Below, piece by piece: positions 11,174-24,549 of a stretch of 64,000 bases of DNA. The notes under the pieces are model-generated. The model saw only the letters and a program-made list of their open reading frames with translations, was not told the DNA's origin and searched no databases. The number at the start of each line of letters is the position of its first letter. The first letter of the stretch is position 1. Origin of the DNA: Atriophallophorus winterbourni (taxonomy: Eukaryota > Platyhelminthes > Trematoda > Plagiorchiida > Microphallidae). The stretch lies in NCBI GenBank assembly GCA_013407085.1, contig JACCGJ010014817.1, positions 1 through 64,000 on the forward strand. The letters are read 5' to 3'. Made by a program: the position numbers and the translations under genes.

Positions 11174-11854
11174 AAGAAAATAGCGTTTTTGTTGCTCGTC
11201 GTTCCCCGGAACATAAAAATAATACCTATTCACCATACGCTGAAGCGTTCGATCAAAATCAAGATGAGTCGTCAAAGAAATACTCAAGTGGACTGATTTG
11301 TCAAACAGCCGTGGTGCAATCTAGTGAACATCCTGTTTCAACTCAAAGACATTCGCTTCAGTCAGCTCGACCTTTAAATTTTATATCTCATAATGGCACC
11401 TGCTCGGTTCAAAGCCGAATGTCTACCATGCGACGACGTCCTCGGAGATCCAATCTCCGTAATATAATCAGCACTTCTGGTTATCAATTTGTCAACAGTA
11501 CGCCAACCCGAGCCTTTCAATTGGTCACCAATCAACTTACCGGCAAACCAACGTTAATCCCCATAATCAAATCTACATCGAAGCAAAAACTTTATCAAGC
11601 CTTTTCCACTCCCACGGATCGTCCCGCTAGGATCCAGTATTTGATTCCTACCCGTTGCATCGTGCAAGGTACCCTAAAATCCGAATCTTCTGCGCTCCGC
11701 CCCAAACATGTTGAGATGGGTGGCTTGAAATTTCCTTCGTCTCCGGCAAACAACGTTGCCATTACTAACCGATTAATTCTGCATCCTAAGCTGCCTACAT
11801 TGAAGTGTTCCTCTGCAGCTTCTGGTGGTATTCCTGTCTGCAATGCTACATCTG
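11174..11854 (+). CDS. YY1: YY1 exon 2 (residues 94-320)
   Basis: This is a 681-base exon bounded by a strong acceptor and a GTAAGC donor (11855). It encodes a Ser/Thr/Pro- and Arg-rich region with a basic cluster (MRRRPRRSNLR, about residues 177-187) that could act as a nuclear localisation signal. No folded domain is recognised. Single bases left at each end complete Glu94 and Val321. The open frame extends upstream and downstream of the splice sites, but only the bounded part keeps phase with the neighbouring exons. Support comes from splice signals and phase rather than sequence conservation. Confidence 0.82.
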
Positions 11855-11952
11855 GTAAGCACAACGGTTTGTTTTACATAGACTGGTTTGCTTACTTAAC
11901 CATCCACTAGCTCCATTGTTTATTTCATTCGTTATCATATGCAACCTAAGAG

Positions 11953-12047
11953 TTCTGTCTAGGCCTGGGCAACCTGACAGTATCTTAGCCCACGTGCGGT
12001 CTTTGACTGTACGGCACTTTGCCTGGATCAGGCTTGTGCGTTCCTTC
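11953..12047 (+). repeat. SINE-like family A, 5'-truncated
   Basis: It starts at TCTGTCTAGGCCTGGGCAAC and ends after GGATCAGGCTTGTGCGTTCC. The CATA tail is replaced by TTCC repeats. Confidence 0.75.
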
Positions 12048-12427
12048 CTTCTTCACCTAAGAGTATTCCCTGCTTGACTCCCGGTATCTTTCCTGCATCT
12101 GTATACAACTTGAGTCTATCTATCCAAGAGTGAAATGATTGAAAACAAACTCCCAGCGCATGGCGTAAATGAAACGTAATAAGCTAACAAGACTGCCACT
12201 TGGTTTCTTTGACTGAACATTTACGTGCTGTGATTGGTCATATAACACCACTTAATGAAGTATGCTATGCGATAGCCCTCGGACACCAGCACAGTCACTT
12301 TTACTTTAAAGTCCAGTGGGTACGAGCCAGAGGAACTCAGTGTTTACCCGCTACCCGGTGAGTCAGGCTTTTTATCCAAGGGTTCCGGTTCCCATAAGCT
12401 AAGCTACTACTTTGGTCTGGGAAATAT

Positions 12428-12690
12428 GGTATGTATGTATGTATGAAAGCACAAGCCTGATCCAGGCGAAGTGCCGCACAGTCAGAGACTGCACGTGGGC
12501 TAAGATACTGTCAGGTTGCCCAGGCCTAGACCGATATGAGGGGGGAAATAGAAATGGTAGTGAGACTCCAGCGTGTACTCGCATGTAGCTCACTACCGTT
12601 GGCCAATCAATTTAGTACGATGTTAGCCGCACAGCACAGAAATGCTGCACGATTTCATATCCGCGCAAATATGGGGTGTATCACGTCCAT
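12428..12690 (-). repeat. SINE-like family A, near full length
   Basis: Antisense copy with a (TATG)n tail at its left end and all internal blocks. The open frame that covers it (12536-13030 on the plus strand) is repeat-derived and is not a gene. Confidence 0.8.
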
Positions 12691-14428
12691 GAACAATTAT
12701 GAAAATACAGGTATATGGCCGGTTTCTGGCACCTATGCGTTCTGCTCACCCTACATCGCTGCTGTCCTACATTGGTTTATAATGGTTGTTTTCAGTTTGG
12801 CATTCCACTACTCGGTAAGATTACCTATGGTGCAGCTTCTTCATCGCGGTCTCCAAGTAGAGATTAGCAACCTGCACCATCTGCTCTCATCGCTACCAGT
12901 ATTGTCCCATCTGTGTATACCATTCAAGATAGCGGCGTTGATTACTCGGATTCAGCGCGCAGTCTTATCGCACACACTTGGCTGTTTGTCTTATTCTATT
13001 CTATTCTTATCCCCTCTAAATTACAGATAATTTATCATCTAGGGCTACCCAGTCATAACGATACCAAGGTATCGGGTAGCTGATTGTAGTTCAGCCAAAG
13101 ATAAGTTGTACGTAAAATTACCGGTACTTATTGGATGTGCTCCGAATGAATAGGTAGGATCGTGAATTACGCTGGTATACCAGTAACGTATAAAAGAGGC
13201 AGAACGCGCCACTCCCTAATAATACCTCGAGTATAAGAACCTCATGCTATGCGACGAACTTTGTCTATAAAAATCAACCGCAAATGTTGCTCATTGGTTA
13301 GTATCGAGCAAACAATTAGCGAACTCGGTAGCATGATAAACGAACATGAAGCTAATCGGAAAGCAACCCACCAGTTCCAGTGAATATCAATTACTAATCC
13401 TGAATCCAGCTTAAGGACACAGGCCATCACATTGATTCAGATAACTCGAAGGTAATAATGCGAGGAGAGGTGAAACCGTATTTTGAATGGGTTCACGCTG
13501 TTATAATTGAAATAAAACAGCTGGTAAGACTGGTAAACAAGGTTAATCAGGCGGAGATCTCCACAATCGGTCATCGGGTTCTTCTGATAAACAAGTGCAT
13601 AACCACTATTTTGCAAACGCTTTAAGCAAGAAAGCTCTTCGGTTAACGAACGTTAATCGCATCTGTGCGCTATCAAAACGATTAAGAGATTACGCGGCAT
13701 CCAGTATGGTGCTTTAATTGATCTGCATTTCGTTTTTCTATCCTAACCAGCTCAGCGCCTACCATATCTTGTGCACTTCTTAGGCAACGTAGGATTGATC
13801 AGGTAAATGTGATTTAAATCTGAACCTGCTCGTATTGGCACACTTGTTCTGATAAAGCCTCTGTATCAGATGCGAAACATGACCAAAATGCTCTAACCGA
13901 TTTATTACAAACTTCCCTGATGATAATTTTGGTCTCATTGTAATTGGATTGATCCATAGTCAGCTCAGAGAACACCGTGCTAATTTCATTTTTTAGTTCC
14001 TGTTACCCTACTGTGCTCTATCACAATTAGTAATCAATGCTTACCAATGCAATCGTACATTTGCAGCAACAAGGATAATTTTTGGTGCAGGAATTAAACA
14101 TGCTCGTTATAATTTTAATTGTTGTGATCCCGTCACCTTTCCATACTCGAAATCTTTCATCGATTCCCGAACTTACGAATATTATTTGTTACCCGTGGCG
14201 TTTCCAATGGAGTGACGAAGAAAGCATATTTCAGACTGTGACTTTAAAAGAAACTCAGCCGCGATGAGCTGAAATCTAGAATTTGCTGCAGTTTCACCAC
14301 TGTAATCTCTTTTTTGATATTGTATCCGCCAGCACCTCAGTCCACACATTCTATTAGATTATTGATGGTAAGCGTAAGCTAATCGAGTTATGAATACATC
14401 AGCTTCGTTTGTATATGCTTTCTTATAA

Positions 14429-15040
<612 letters not shown>

Positions 15041-15409
15041 TAGTTCCAGGGTATTTACATACTCTTTCACAGTTGACAGCCTCTTCACTTGACCGCTTTG
15101 TTGATAACGCTTGACTATTTGTTAGCAAATTGAACCGAGGTATTTGAATATTGGGGCATATTCAATCGGTCAGCACTGGACGCTTTATTGCTGGGCACAT
15201 GGCGTAGCAATAGAAAATGCCTTTGTTTTTCCTGCGTTTCTCTCTGGACCGACCTTTGCTACAAAGATACTAATGCGGTCTAAAAGTGTTTACAGCATTT
15301 TCAGCAAGAACAAATACATCATCCGCGTAGTGGAGATAAAAGATCTGTTGAAACTTGAACCTCTTGGTAGTCAATGTAGCCACCAAGTGTTTCCTAGAGT
15401 ATATATGTA

Positions 15410-15506
15410 TGGCGTATGGTATGATATGAAAGCACAAGCCTGATCCAGGCAAAGAGCCGCACAGTCAGAGACTGCACGTAGGTTGAGATACTGTCAGGTT
15501 GCGTAT
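15410..15506 (-). repeat. SINE-like family A fragment, first of an abutting pair
   Basis: Antisense 3' part of family A, cut off at GATACTGTCAGGTTGC where the next copy begins. Confidence 0.75.
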
Positions 15507-15640
15507 GGCGTATGAAAGCACAAGTCTAATCCAGGTAAAGTACTGCACAGTCATATACTGCACGTGGGCTAAGATACAGCCAGGGTGTTCAGACCTAGAC
15601 AAAAAGGATAAAGAAAATAGAAATGAAGTGCTGTAATTTT
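15507..15640 (-). repeat. SINE-like family A fragment, second of an abutting pair
   Basis: It begins with GTATGGCGTATGAAAGCACAAG directly after the previous copy and is more diverged. Both lie in the same orientation, which suggests insertion of one copy into the other's middle. Confidence 0.7.
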
Positions 15641-15659
15641 TGTTGCTAACACAAGTGAT

Positions 15660-18079
15660 TTTAGGTTGTGAACTCGAATAGGCGCTCACCGATCTCAGAG
15701 TGCTGCCCTAAGCCAAATGCACCCACAATTCGGTTTGCCGTTCATACTAGACCACCAGTGTGGACTCGGATCACGCGCTAGTCTGTGCGACAGTCAACTT
15801 CCAATTTGAGGGTAAGGCACGCGCACGACGAACTCATGTGGACACCGCCTCTTTGATGCTCCCCTCTGTCAGAACCAAGTTCCATCACGCATTGACCATG
15901 GAGCTCGCAGAAGCACCCCCGTTTGATGTGGAGCAGCACTGGAACTTCGTTCGGACAGCGCTGTCCTGCACTACTTCTGAAAGCTGTCAACCCACACACG
16001 CTTCGCCACGCTCTTGGATCTCGGCCCAGTCACTTGCTTTAATCGATCACCATCGAACTTTACCCACCGGCACTGGACACAACCGTGCCCGGAGAGAATT
16101 CAATACCCGCTTAAAGGCCAGCTTAAGGAATGACCGCGAGTTCTGGTGGACGCAACGTGCTTGTGAGATGGAGGTTGCAGCCGCATCGGGCAATACTCGC
16201 AAACTGTTTCAGTTAATTAGAGCTACTGTTTCGAAACTGAATACAGTGAGCGAGACTATTTGCGAAACCGACGGCTCGCCAATCACCAATCTTAGTAGAC
16301 GCTTGGAACGATGGGCTGAACACTTTGGTGCTCAGTTCAGCCAGCCACCTCCTCCGACCTCGCCGCCTGAGACACCGATTTGCACGCCTTGACCCGTTTC
16401 ATTAGCCGCTCCTGATCTCCAGGAGGTGAGAGAGGTAATTCGAGCACTGAAGCGCCACAAGTCACCTGGTCCTGACGACCTCCACCGATTTTGCTTAAGG
16501 AGGGAGGTGATCTTGTGGCAGCGGAGTTACGTGATTTGTTTACCAAAGTATAGGCTGAGGAGCGAGTCCCGGCGTCATGGGGTGAATCGACGGTTATCCC
16601 AATCTTTAAGAAGGGCGCACGAATCTGTGTTCCAATCATCGTGGGATATCCCTGACTCCTGTCGCGTCTAAACTCCTGGTTTCCATCCTCCGTCGGCTAT
16701 CGCCCATTCGGGAGTTACGTTGCCGTGAGGAACAGGCTGGATTCCGCCCGGGGCGAGGATGCGTGGATCAGGTTTTTGTCCTGCGACAGTTATTAGAGCA
16801 CAGACACCTGTACCGGCGACCAACCATCGTAGCTTTTCTGGACATCCGGGCCGCGTTCGACTCGGTGGACAGAACTACTCTTTGGAACTGCTTGCTTAGG
16901 AGTGGGATCCCTCCTAAGTATGTCGCCATCTTGAAGGAGCTCTATTCTCATTCTTCAGGGAGGGTCAGGGTCTACGGCAGCCTATCGCCGGCGTTCCCCA
17001 CAACCAGTGGCGTGCGCCAGGGCTGTCCGCTGTCCCCATTCTTGTTCAACTTTGCGATCGAGGATGTCCTCCAGAATGCTCTCCGTAGCTTCACTGAGGG
17101 TGGGATCGAGCTACTTCCAGGTAACCGTGTCACTGACCTTGATTATGCCGATGACATTGCTTTGCTTGGTGATGATCCGGTGTTCCTACAGAATGCCCTG
17201 AACCAGCTAGCATTGGAGGCGTCTAGGTACGGTTTGCACTTAGCTCCAACTAAGTGTAAGGTTCTTCTTCAAGATTGGGGGGGGGTTGCAGCCCACTCTG
17301 ACGGTCGATGACCTCAGTATGGACTGTGTTGAACAGTTCACCCATCTTGGTAGCTGCATCACGGCGGGAGGAGGGCTGGAAAGTGAGATCGGCTCTCGCA
17401 TTGCGAGAGCTCGCTTCGCGTTCACCAGTCTAGGTCATCTCTGGAAGCGGTCTGACGTGAGTTTGAGACTCAAAGGGAGAGTTTACCTGGCCTCGGTCAG
17501 GTCGGTCTTGCTTTACGGGTGCGAGAGCTGGGCAGTGCGCGCAGAGGAGCTCCGGCGCTTGGAGGTGTTTGAACATCGATGTTTACAGAGGCTTGCAACA
17601 CCGCACTAGCAACGTTGAAGTGAGGCACCGTGTTCTCGGTGTGGACAGCCTGATGCTACGAGACGTAATCGACCGTTCCCGTCTCCGCTGGCTAGGGCAT
17701 GTCTTGAGAATGAAGCCTGAGCGCCTACCCTTCCGCGCGCTGCGTGTGTCGGTTGGCCCAGGCTGGCGGCGGTGTTCAGGTGGACAACCGCTGACTGGAA
17801 GAAGGCCTTAAAACGCTTGACGTCGGGTTTAGCTCGGGTCGGACGAACGCGGCTTCCTGGGTGGGGTCCAAGGAATAGTGAGTGTCTGTGGCTTGACACG
17901 CTGTCGACGATGGCTGAGAACCGGCAACAGTGGAGAGAGTGCATTCTATTTTGTGTTCTCCCCTCAAATTTGTGAAAAATGTCAAAAAAATCGACATGTG
18001 GAACAATGGACAAAAAATTCCCCCCATATTGTACCTTTTTTTCTCGTGCATTGCCGGGTGGCACTTTTTCATGTTTAAA

Positions 18080-18085
<6 letters not shown>
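15660..18085 (+). mobile_element. RTE-like non-LTR retrotransposon, 5'-truncated, several frameshifts
   Basis: The copy starts within the end of the endonuclease domain (SDHALV at about 15763) and continues through the RT. RT motifs are KRHKSPGPDDLHR (16450), an AFLDIRAAFDSVDR block (16830), SGVRQGCPLSPFLFNF (17005) and DYADDIALLG (17141), followed by the thumb and C-terminal tail (LGSCITAGGG, VLLYGCESW, RLRWLGHVLRM, AENRQQWRECI) to about 17975. Frames change near 16500-16760, at a run of nine G at 17277-17285, near 17600 and again near 17780, so no intact protein remains. It is more GC-rich than its surroundings, which suggests fairly recent arrival in YY1 intron 3, in gene orientation. The YADD box and conserved C-terminal region favour an RTE-type clade over CR1. 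Confidence 0.85.
17877..17952. repeat. Left arm of inverted RTE-end repeat
   Basis: The last coding bases of the RTE element (GATGGCTGAGAACCGGCAAC and GTGGAGAGAGTGCAT) recur in reverse complement at about 18165-18232. About 210 bp, including a TA tract, lies between them. Confidence 0.8.

Positions 18086-18157
<72 letters not shown>
18086..18157. repeat. (TA)n tract
   Basis: Over 60 bp of nearly pure TA with one short break, directly after the RTE 3' UTR. It probably grew from the element's terminal microsatellite. Confidence 0.95.
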
Positions 18158-18160
<3 letters not shown>

Positions 18161-18235
18161 TTCTATGCACTCTCTCCACTGTTGCCGGTTCTCAGCCATC
18201 GTTAGCAGCGCAAGCACAGACATTCACTATTGCTG
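18158..18235 (-). mobile_element. Short inverted RTE 3'-end fragment
   Basis: The reverse complement matches 17877-17952 over most of its length (GCACTCTCTCCACTGTTGCC, GGTTCTCAGCCATCG). It is a second RTE end facing the first. Confidence 0.75.
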
Positions 18236-19677
18236 CAGCATCTACTAATACAGTAAGTGCATTCTAATTGTCGGTCATAAACAAAATGCCATTCCCAATA
18301 GCTCTATCAACAACGGATTGAAGCTGTTTTGTCTTTTGCATTTTGGTTGGCAGCTGACATTGGGACATACACCGAAACAATAGTAATACTGAAATGATGC
18401 ATCCTCAGACGGACTAATGGAATTCTTGGCGACCCCCTGCATTCATGATATAAGTGCTTGCTGTACGTGATTACTATGAGCTATCGCTATTCGTTGCTGA
18501 CCAGATCCACATTTGTGCCCACCATAAAAGAACCATTCGTAGAATCGGCTTCGGGGGTGTTACTTAGTGTAATGCGGTCCCTGATTGTGATGATGATGAC
18601 TCTGTTTGGCTCCATGCCAATGTAGGCATACTTCAGAAAGACAAGCAACGCCTACCCGATAGTCCAGTAAATTGCGCATCGTAATGGCTTGACTACCCGC
18701 ATCCAGCACTATCCTTGCATTTCAACTTCCTATATAAAAATCGGTATGGCCCCAACTTGTTTACTTTTTATCCTAGCCACTGTAAGTGCTATGCTTCCGT
18801 CGCTTCGCGGGAACGCCGTATTAGGGTGCTGAGATTTGGTTTGGAGTTCCTGGGGACTGTTTTTGATTGCTTATTGCTAATAAAAAATAATCATCTTCCT
18901 AACTAGGTTTTGATGGCCATCAGTAACTAGGATTGACGTTCATGAGAATGTGTTACCAGGCATCCAGAAATTGCTGTCGTTTTTTCAACTGCTTTCCTTG
19001 GTTCGGATGCTAGCGTTCAGAATTCTCGATGGCTTTATAAACTCACAGATATGACTCGATTGTTTTGCATGGCAGTCTTGTAAGGATCTGCTTGACGTGT
19101 TTGACCAGTCTTGTTTGTTGTCAAGTAGACTAGCAGGAAAAGCTTGTTAAGATAGATGAAGCTGAAAGCTGCAAGAAAGCTGCCGTACTGATGTCGCTTT
19201 GCTCCTTCACAAGACTAGGTTGATTACATCAACATATAGTTTTGCTCACCTTCCCGTCACTCACATCCGGCAATCATTTTCTGGTTGTTTGCGTCAATGT
19301 GTCGAGACAGCAAGGTTAGTCTGAATGAATCTTGAAGCAGTGGACAAGTAGTAAACAAAGTTAAACTTTGAGACCACTGTTAACTCGGTACCTTACAATA
19401 AACAAAGGTGTTTATATTCAGAATCTCAAAGCGATTCTGAGTCAAACGCTCAAAACGCTTACAATTAGGCAATGTAATGTTGTTCGCACATCCTCCAGAT
19501 TTACAAACCACAACCGGTTTTTGATTGATTGTCTTCATCCGAGGGAGTCCGTAATATAAAGCTCAGTAAGTCTAGATACACGAATGCATGCCGTATGCAT
19601 TTAATGCGTCTCGTCTCAGGTATAGGCATTTCATCCCAGTTGTGCTTCATCATTGACAGCAATATACCGATAGGAAT

Positions 19678-19895
19678 TATGTATGTATGTACGTATGAAA
19701 GCACAAGCCTGGCCCAGGCAAAGTTCCACACAGTCAGACTGCACGTGGGCTAAGATACTGTCAGGTTGCCCAGGCCTAGACAGATATGGGGGTAAATAGA
19801 AATGGTAGTGAGACACCAGCGTGTTTCAGCACGATGTTAATCGAACAGCACAGAAATGCTGCACGATTGCACACCCGTGCACCGATAGAAAGTAC
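19678..19895 (-). repeat. SINE-like family A copy
   Basis: Antisense copy beginning with a TATG-repeat tail. Part of the middle block (the GCAGCTCACTACC region) is missing. Confidence 0.78.
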
Positions 19896-20231
19896 GGAGT
19901 GCTTAACTGCCATTCAGCCATGAAAAATAACCGAAGTGCAGCGCAAATGGCAGAAGATTATACACACACTGGGATGACCTGTGTACACCTCGAATCAAAC
20001 ATGTAGTCAGCACGACACCCTCCTTGCTGCTTTCACTGCCATGCATCATAAGCAGGTTTTCTTTGTCACTCTACTTGACAACATACAAGATCTATCAAAC
20101 ACTCTAATATGATCCCTACAAAATGACCGCCATCAAACACGATTCGGAGTCATATATCTGAGAGTTAATAGCCCCTGCGAGGCATAGTCTCTGAGGTCCC
20201 AGTCATTAGACCATTCAAACACAGTGGATGA

Positions 20232-20621
<390 letters not shown>

Positions 20622-20879
20622 TAAGCATGATTTCAATCGTTTTCCACTTTGACGTGACCTTACTATAATCAGTGCTGTTCCTTACCAGACTGTTATGACC
20701 CATAGTGCCTGGTTCTTAACCCTAGTTTCATTAACACAGATACCGATAAACCACTAGACAACGCGCTTAGCTGTCGCATTTATTGTTCCGACCATTGTCG
20801 GTACTCGTGTAACACGAGTGTGGACGATTATTAGGGTTAAACACAGTTTGAGCTTGTAAGCTACCGTTATATAAGTTTG

Positions 20880-21020
20880 GCACAACCGACCTGTTCAATC
20901 ACATGTGCACCAGGTCTTGAACCAAAATCCGCATTTACATGCATTTCCATCACTAGCCCAACCACCGGTTTCGTTATGTTTGCACTCATCAGGCAGGGAC
21001 AATACGATCAGGATCATCAT
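20880..21020 (-). repeat. Hammerhead repeat, subfamily 1, decayed copy
   Basis: On the minus strand CTGATGA (20986-20992), GTGC, AAACA and GAAAC-CGGT (ACCGGTTTC at 20964-20972 on the plus strand) are in hammerhead order. Helix II is damaged (GTGC against TAAC), and the base before the cleavage point is G instead of C, so self-cleavage is not expected. The flank after the core (GATGGAAATGCATGTAAAT, then GTGATTGAACAGGT) matches the copy at 51.8-52.1 kb. Confidence 0.75.
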
Positions 21021-21429
21021 CATCGAGGACAGTATTGCACCGAAAATTTATTTATTATGGCGTCTTCAATATAGTTTTAATTCACAATTCGATTTTCAAA
21101 CTATGCGCTCGATGTAGGTGGTGCTGAATACATCAAACTTTCCTCGCATGTGCGTAAATATCAAGCATATATAATAATTTTGAAGTCAGAACCCTCTCGC
21201 TTGTTGACATGCTTTTTGCTGGTTCGAAAATTGGCTATGCTTCTGCGCTGATTATATTTACCGGCTTTGGGTGTCGTTTGTGTTCGATAGTTTCATCATT
21301 ATCCTCAAAGATTGCTTTACGTATCTAGCATGTGTATTTCATCAACTGCCATTCGTCTGTGATAAAATTAAAATTTCAGTTGGCTAGATCGAGTATTTTG
21401 GAATAATGATGCTGCGAAATCTCAATGTA

Positions 21430-21600
21430 TTATTTATGAAAACACGAGTCTGGATCCAGGCAAAGTGCCGCATAGTCAGAGACTGCGCGTGGGCTGAGAT
21501 TCTGTCAGGTTGCCCAAGCCTAGGTAGATATGACAGATAAAATAGACAACTCCAGCTCACTGCCGATGGCTAATCAATTTAGCACGGTGTTACATGCAGA
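21430..21600 (-). repeat. SINE-like family A copy with internal deletion
   Basis: Antisense, with diverged start and intact GGCCTGGGCAACCTGACAG-type block. The part between the TCTGTC block and GCTCACTACC is shortened. Confidence 0.72.
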
Positions 21601-21744
21601 CAATAACGAATGCCACTTTTTTGGAGCGAAGCGAAGTGCGAAGCGAATTTTCGAAGTGCCCTAACTGCCCTTCGCAATGGCGAAGCGAAGCGAATATTCG
21701 CTATAATGGATGCATGTAATACTGGCATACTGACACCGGATATT

Positions 21745-22530
21745 CAGAGAATTTTTTGATTAAGATTATGCCGATGATGTAGTTCTACTCCTCGATTCAT
21801 ATACGGTGCTCAGTCTACTTTATACCATCCTTCGGTATGCGCTTTGCACCTTCCAAGTGCAAAGTTTTGTTACAGAATATTCATCCGATCGAAACCGCGC
21901 TAAGTCTCAATAGTGATGAACTTGCGACTGTATGCTGTTTTACCTATTTGGGTAGTGGCATTATTAGCAACGTTTGTTTAAAAAGGAGATCTCAGCTCGC
22001 ATTTCAAGGGCTACGGTAGCTTTACGTAACTTGGGTCATTTGTGGCGTCAAACCGGTTTGTCTCTAAAGCTCAATGATAGAGTATATAAGGCTACAGTAC
22101 GCGTGGTTTTACTGGCCGGATGTGAAACGTGGACTCTGTGAAAGGAATAAATAATATGTCTGCAGTTCTTCGACAATCGCTATCTCCGCACCATCACTGG
22201 AATTACTTGGCACTATCTGGTGCGTAACGCAACTATCCATAATAGTATCTTTGGTTGCGACGTAGATATCGAAAACAAGTTAACGTGCATAGACCTCGCT
22301 GATTAGGCCACGTATTGCGAATGGGAAATGATCGTTTTCCTAAAGCGGTTTTGTTTGCTACTCCTGACGCAGAATGGCGTCGTAACGGTGGTTAGTCTGT
22401 GACTTGGCTCAAGCAGATGAAGGCTTTGAGTTTTAAACTAGCTGCGGTTGGTACGATCCGTCTCCCAGGTTCGGGGCCAAAAGATGAGAATTCTCAGTGG
22501 TTTCTCACCCTTAGTGTTATGGCTCAAAAT
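21745..22530 (+). mobile_element. RTE-like RT C-terminal fragment, decayed
   Basis: Translated pieces in changing frames follow RTE order. A YADDV box comes first (about 21768), then APSKCKVLLQN (21845), a TYLGSGI block (21945), LGHLWRQTGLSLKL (22035), VVLLAGCETWTL (22105) and LGHVLRMGNDRFPKAVLF (22310). Stops and shifts break every frame. It is homologous to the end of the element at 15.7-18.1 kb. Confidence 0.8.
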
Positions 22531-22765
22531 CGTGTTTAAGCGCGGTCTTGTTCTGGACATCTTCTTGGAGTGTTTGGTTAATCTTGTCTGTTGTCAAATG
22601 AAGTGGCGAGGAAAGCGTGTTATCATGCGTGACAGTGAAAGCTGCAAAGAAGCTGTCATGCTGATGTCTCTCTACTCGTTCACAACACTTGCTTGAATAC
22701 ATCTTTGATTCGAGATGTAGGCACCTCATCCCAGTATATCTGTGCCTAAGCTTTTTTGGGCTCAA

Positions 22766-22870
22766 TGTATGTATGTATGTATGAAAGCACAAGCCTGATC
22801 CAGGCAAAGTGCCGCACAGTCAGAGACTGTACGTGGGCTAAGATACTGTCAGGTTGCCCATGCCCAGGGC
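22766..22870 (-). repeat. SINE-like family A, 3' part only
   Basis: It begins with (TATG)n and ends at GGTTGCCCATGCCC. It sits directly after the RTE fragment. Confidence 0.78.
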
Positions 22871-22933
22871 TCAATAACTTTTTACGTCCCACCTTTCCCT
22901 ATATGTTTTAAAATATTTTACTGTAATGGTTGT

Positions 22934-23308
22934 ATGGCAGTTAAGCACTTGGTACTAGTTACCGGTGTAATACTGTCAATGATTATGACGTTTGACATAT
23001 GGGGGTACATGTTAACCGCAATCGTGCTACGTCGACAGCAGTCATCAAATCAAACGCACATCAGTTCTTCGCGGATCCAAATTATTACATCGTCATCACG
23101 GGCGACGTCACATAGACAGCAACTGTCTGTCATACATCCACAACAGGATGTTATCCTAAATAGATGTAGAAATGTAAAACCTAAAAGGCTACGGAGCTTG
23201 TGGAAGCTTCAAAATAGACGCAACTTTCTTGAATGCATAATGGAATATGTCTGCAACAAGACCGCTACGATTTTTAGCCTTATCTCTGAGGGTGAGTTGC
23301 GACTGTGA
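22934..23308 (+). other. Unassigned 124-codon ORF in YY1 intron 4
   Basis: The frame opens at GTG 22934 and has one hydrophobic stretch near its start (residues about 6-30), followed by a Gln/Ser/Arg-rich part. No family was recognised and no flanking splice context was convincing. It may be repeat-derived or a chance ORF. Confidence 0.15.
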
Positions 23309-23769
23309 TCGCGTTCACCCCAAACAGGGTGGCGTTTCGCCCTGAATATAGCCTGTTTAGCTGTCAAAATATTAGCGCATTAGCCAAGTTAAACTATGGT
23401 CACTTGCGACGAGGCTGTTGATAGCTAAGATTGAAAAAATCGATATCAAATCGATAATCCTTCAATCAGAATACATGACAACCAGCGTTATCTACGTCGT
23501 TACCAAACGTTCTATTACGGATAGTTACGTTATCAATTTGATGCCGTTTGGAAAGTCCAGTGATGGTGCAGCGACCTGCTTATGTTTTCGTTCTTCATGC
23601 TTTACAGCCGAAATTTAAAATCCGTCCAACAAAACATCACGATTGGTTGCCTTGTGGATTATATCCTTATTATCAGAAACAAACCTCTCTGTTATAAAAC
23701 GCTACTGTTTTTTAGTAAGGCACTCATTATTTAACCGCGCGTTACTATTATTAAAATGAGCCAGATAGG

Positions 23770-23890
23770 TAAAGTGGTCTACGGCTTCATGTTCCGCATT
23801 GTTATGATTTTTTCAGCTTCTACCGAGTCTATATTTTGTAACAGAACTTTACACTTGGGAAATGTAAATCGCATTCCAAAAGGTGGATGC
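23770..23890 (-). mobile_element. Tiny RTE-like fragment
   Basis: The minus-strand frame contains FGMRFTFPKCKVLLQNIDSV. This is the same RT block found at 21835-21890 (RFAPSKCKVLLQN). Confidence 0.65.
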
Positions 23891-24549
23891 ATATCCGTTG
23901 GCATATGCTTAGGACGAATAGTGTAGTTATAATAGAAAGAAATTTGTGTGCACTCAAAATATTCATTTGCATGCTTTTCCGTCACACAGTTCGGGCACCT
24001 TTGGGTAGGTTATACCTTAATTGCGTTTATTATTCTCTTCTACACATGTAACCCAGTGTCAAGCAACCGTGATCGTGTTCACTTGTATCAGATTAATATT
24101 GATACCCCGGGTTGGGCAAATCTTCCACGTGCCTAAACTTACGACAAGCTGCTTAGCGGTTAGGTCAAGCAAACGTGCCCTTTTATGGCACTTGAGCCGA
24201 CGAATCTTCTGTTTCATAAGCAAAACGTTACCCAAAATTTGCTCTAACCGATTGCATGCAAATTTCTTTTCTTTTCTTTTGCTAGCCTTGTAAGGTTCGT
24301 GACATTACAAAGCAACCACGGTATTGCCTGATCTGTTAGGGCAAAAAAACGTTGATCATTTTCTCTAACATCAGTTGTCTGAATGTGTCTCTTTAGCATT
24401 TACGAATCGAACAGCCGTCAGTTACATCGAGTCGGAGTAATTGGCACCTAAACGCATATTCTGTTGGTTCTAGTCACACCAAGGGCAAATATATTTTCTG
24501 GTCTGCGTCTCTCCACTCATTATCCTTTTTTGAAAATATTCATCTCCAG

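Noticed and set aside
12536..13030. 164-codon plus-strand ORF
   Set aside because: Its first part is antisense family A repeat. The rest has no recognisable family and it lies in YY1 intron 2.
17606..18064. 152-codon minus-strand ORF
   Set aside because: It is antisense to the RTE C-terminal region, whose plus-strand frames carry the RT motifs. It is a shadow.
18079..18267. Isoleucine/tyrosine-repeat ORFs
   Set aside because: They are translations of the TA tract.
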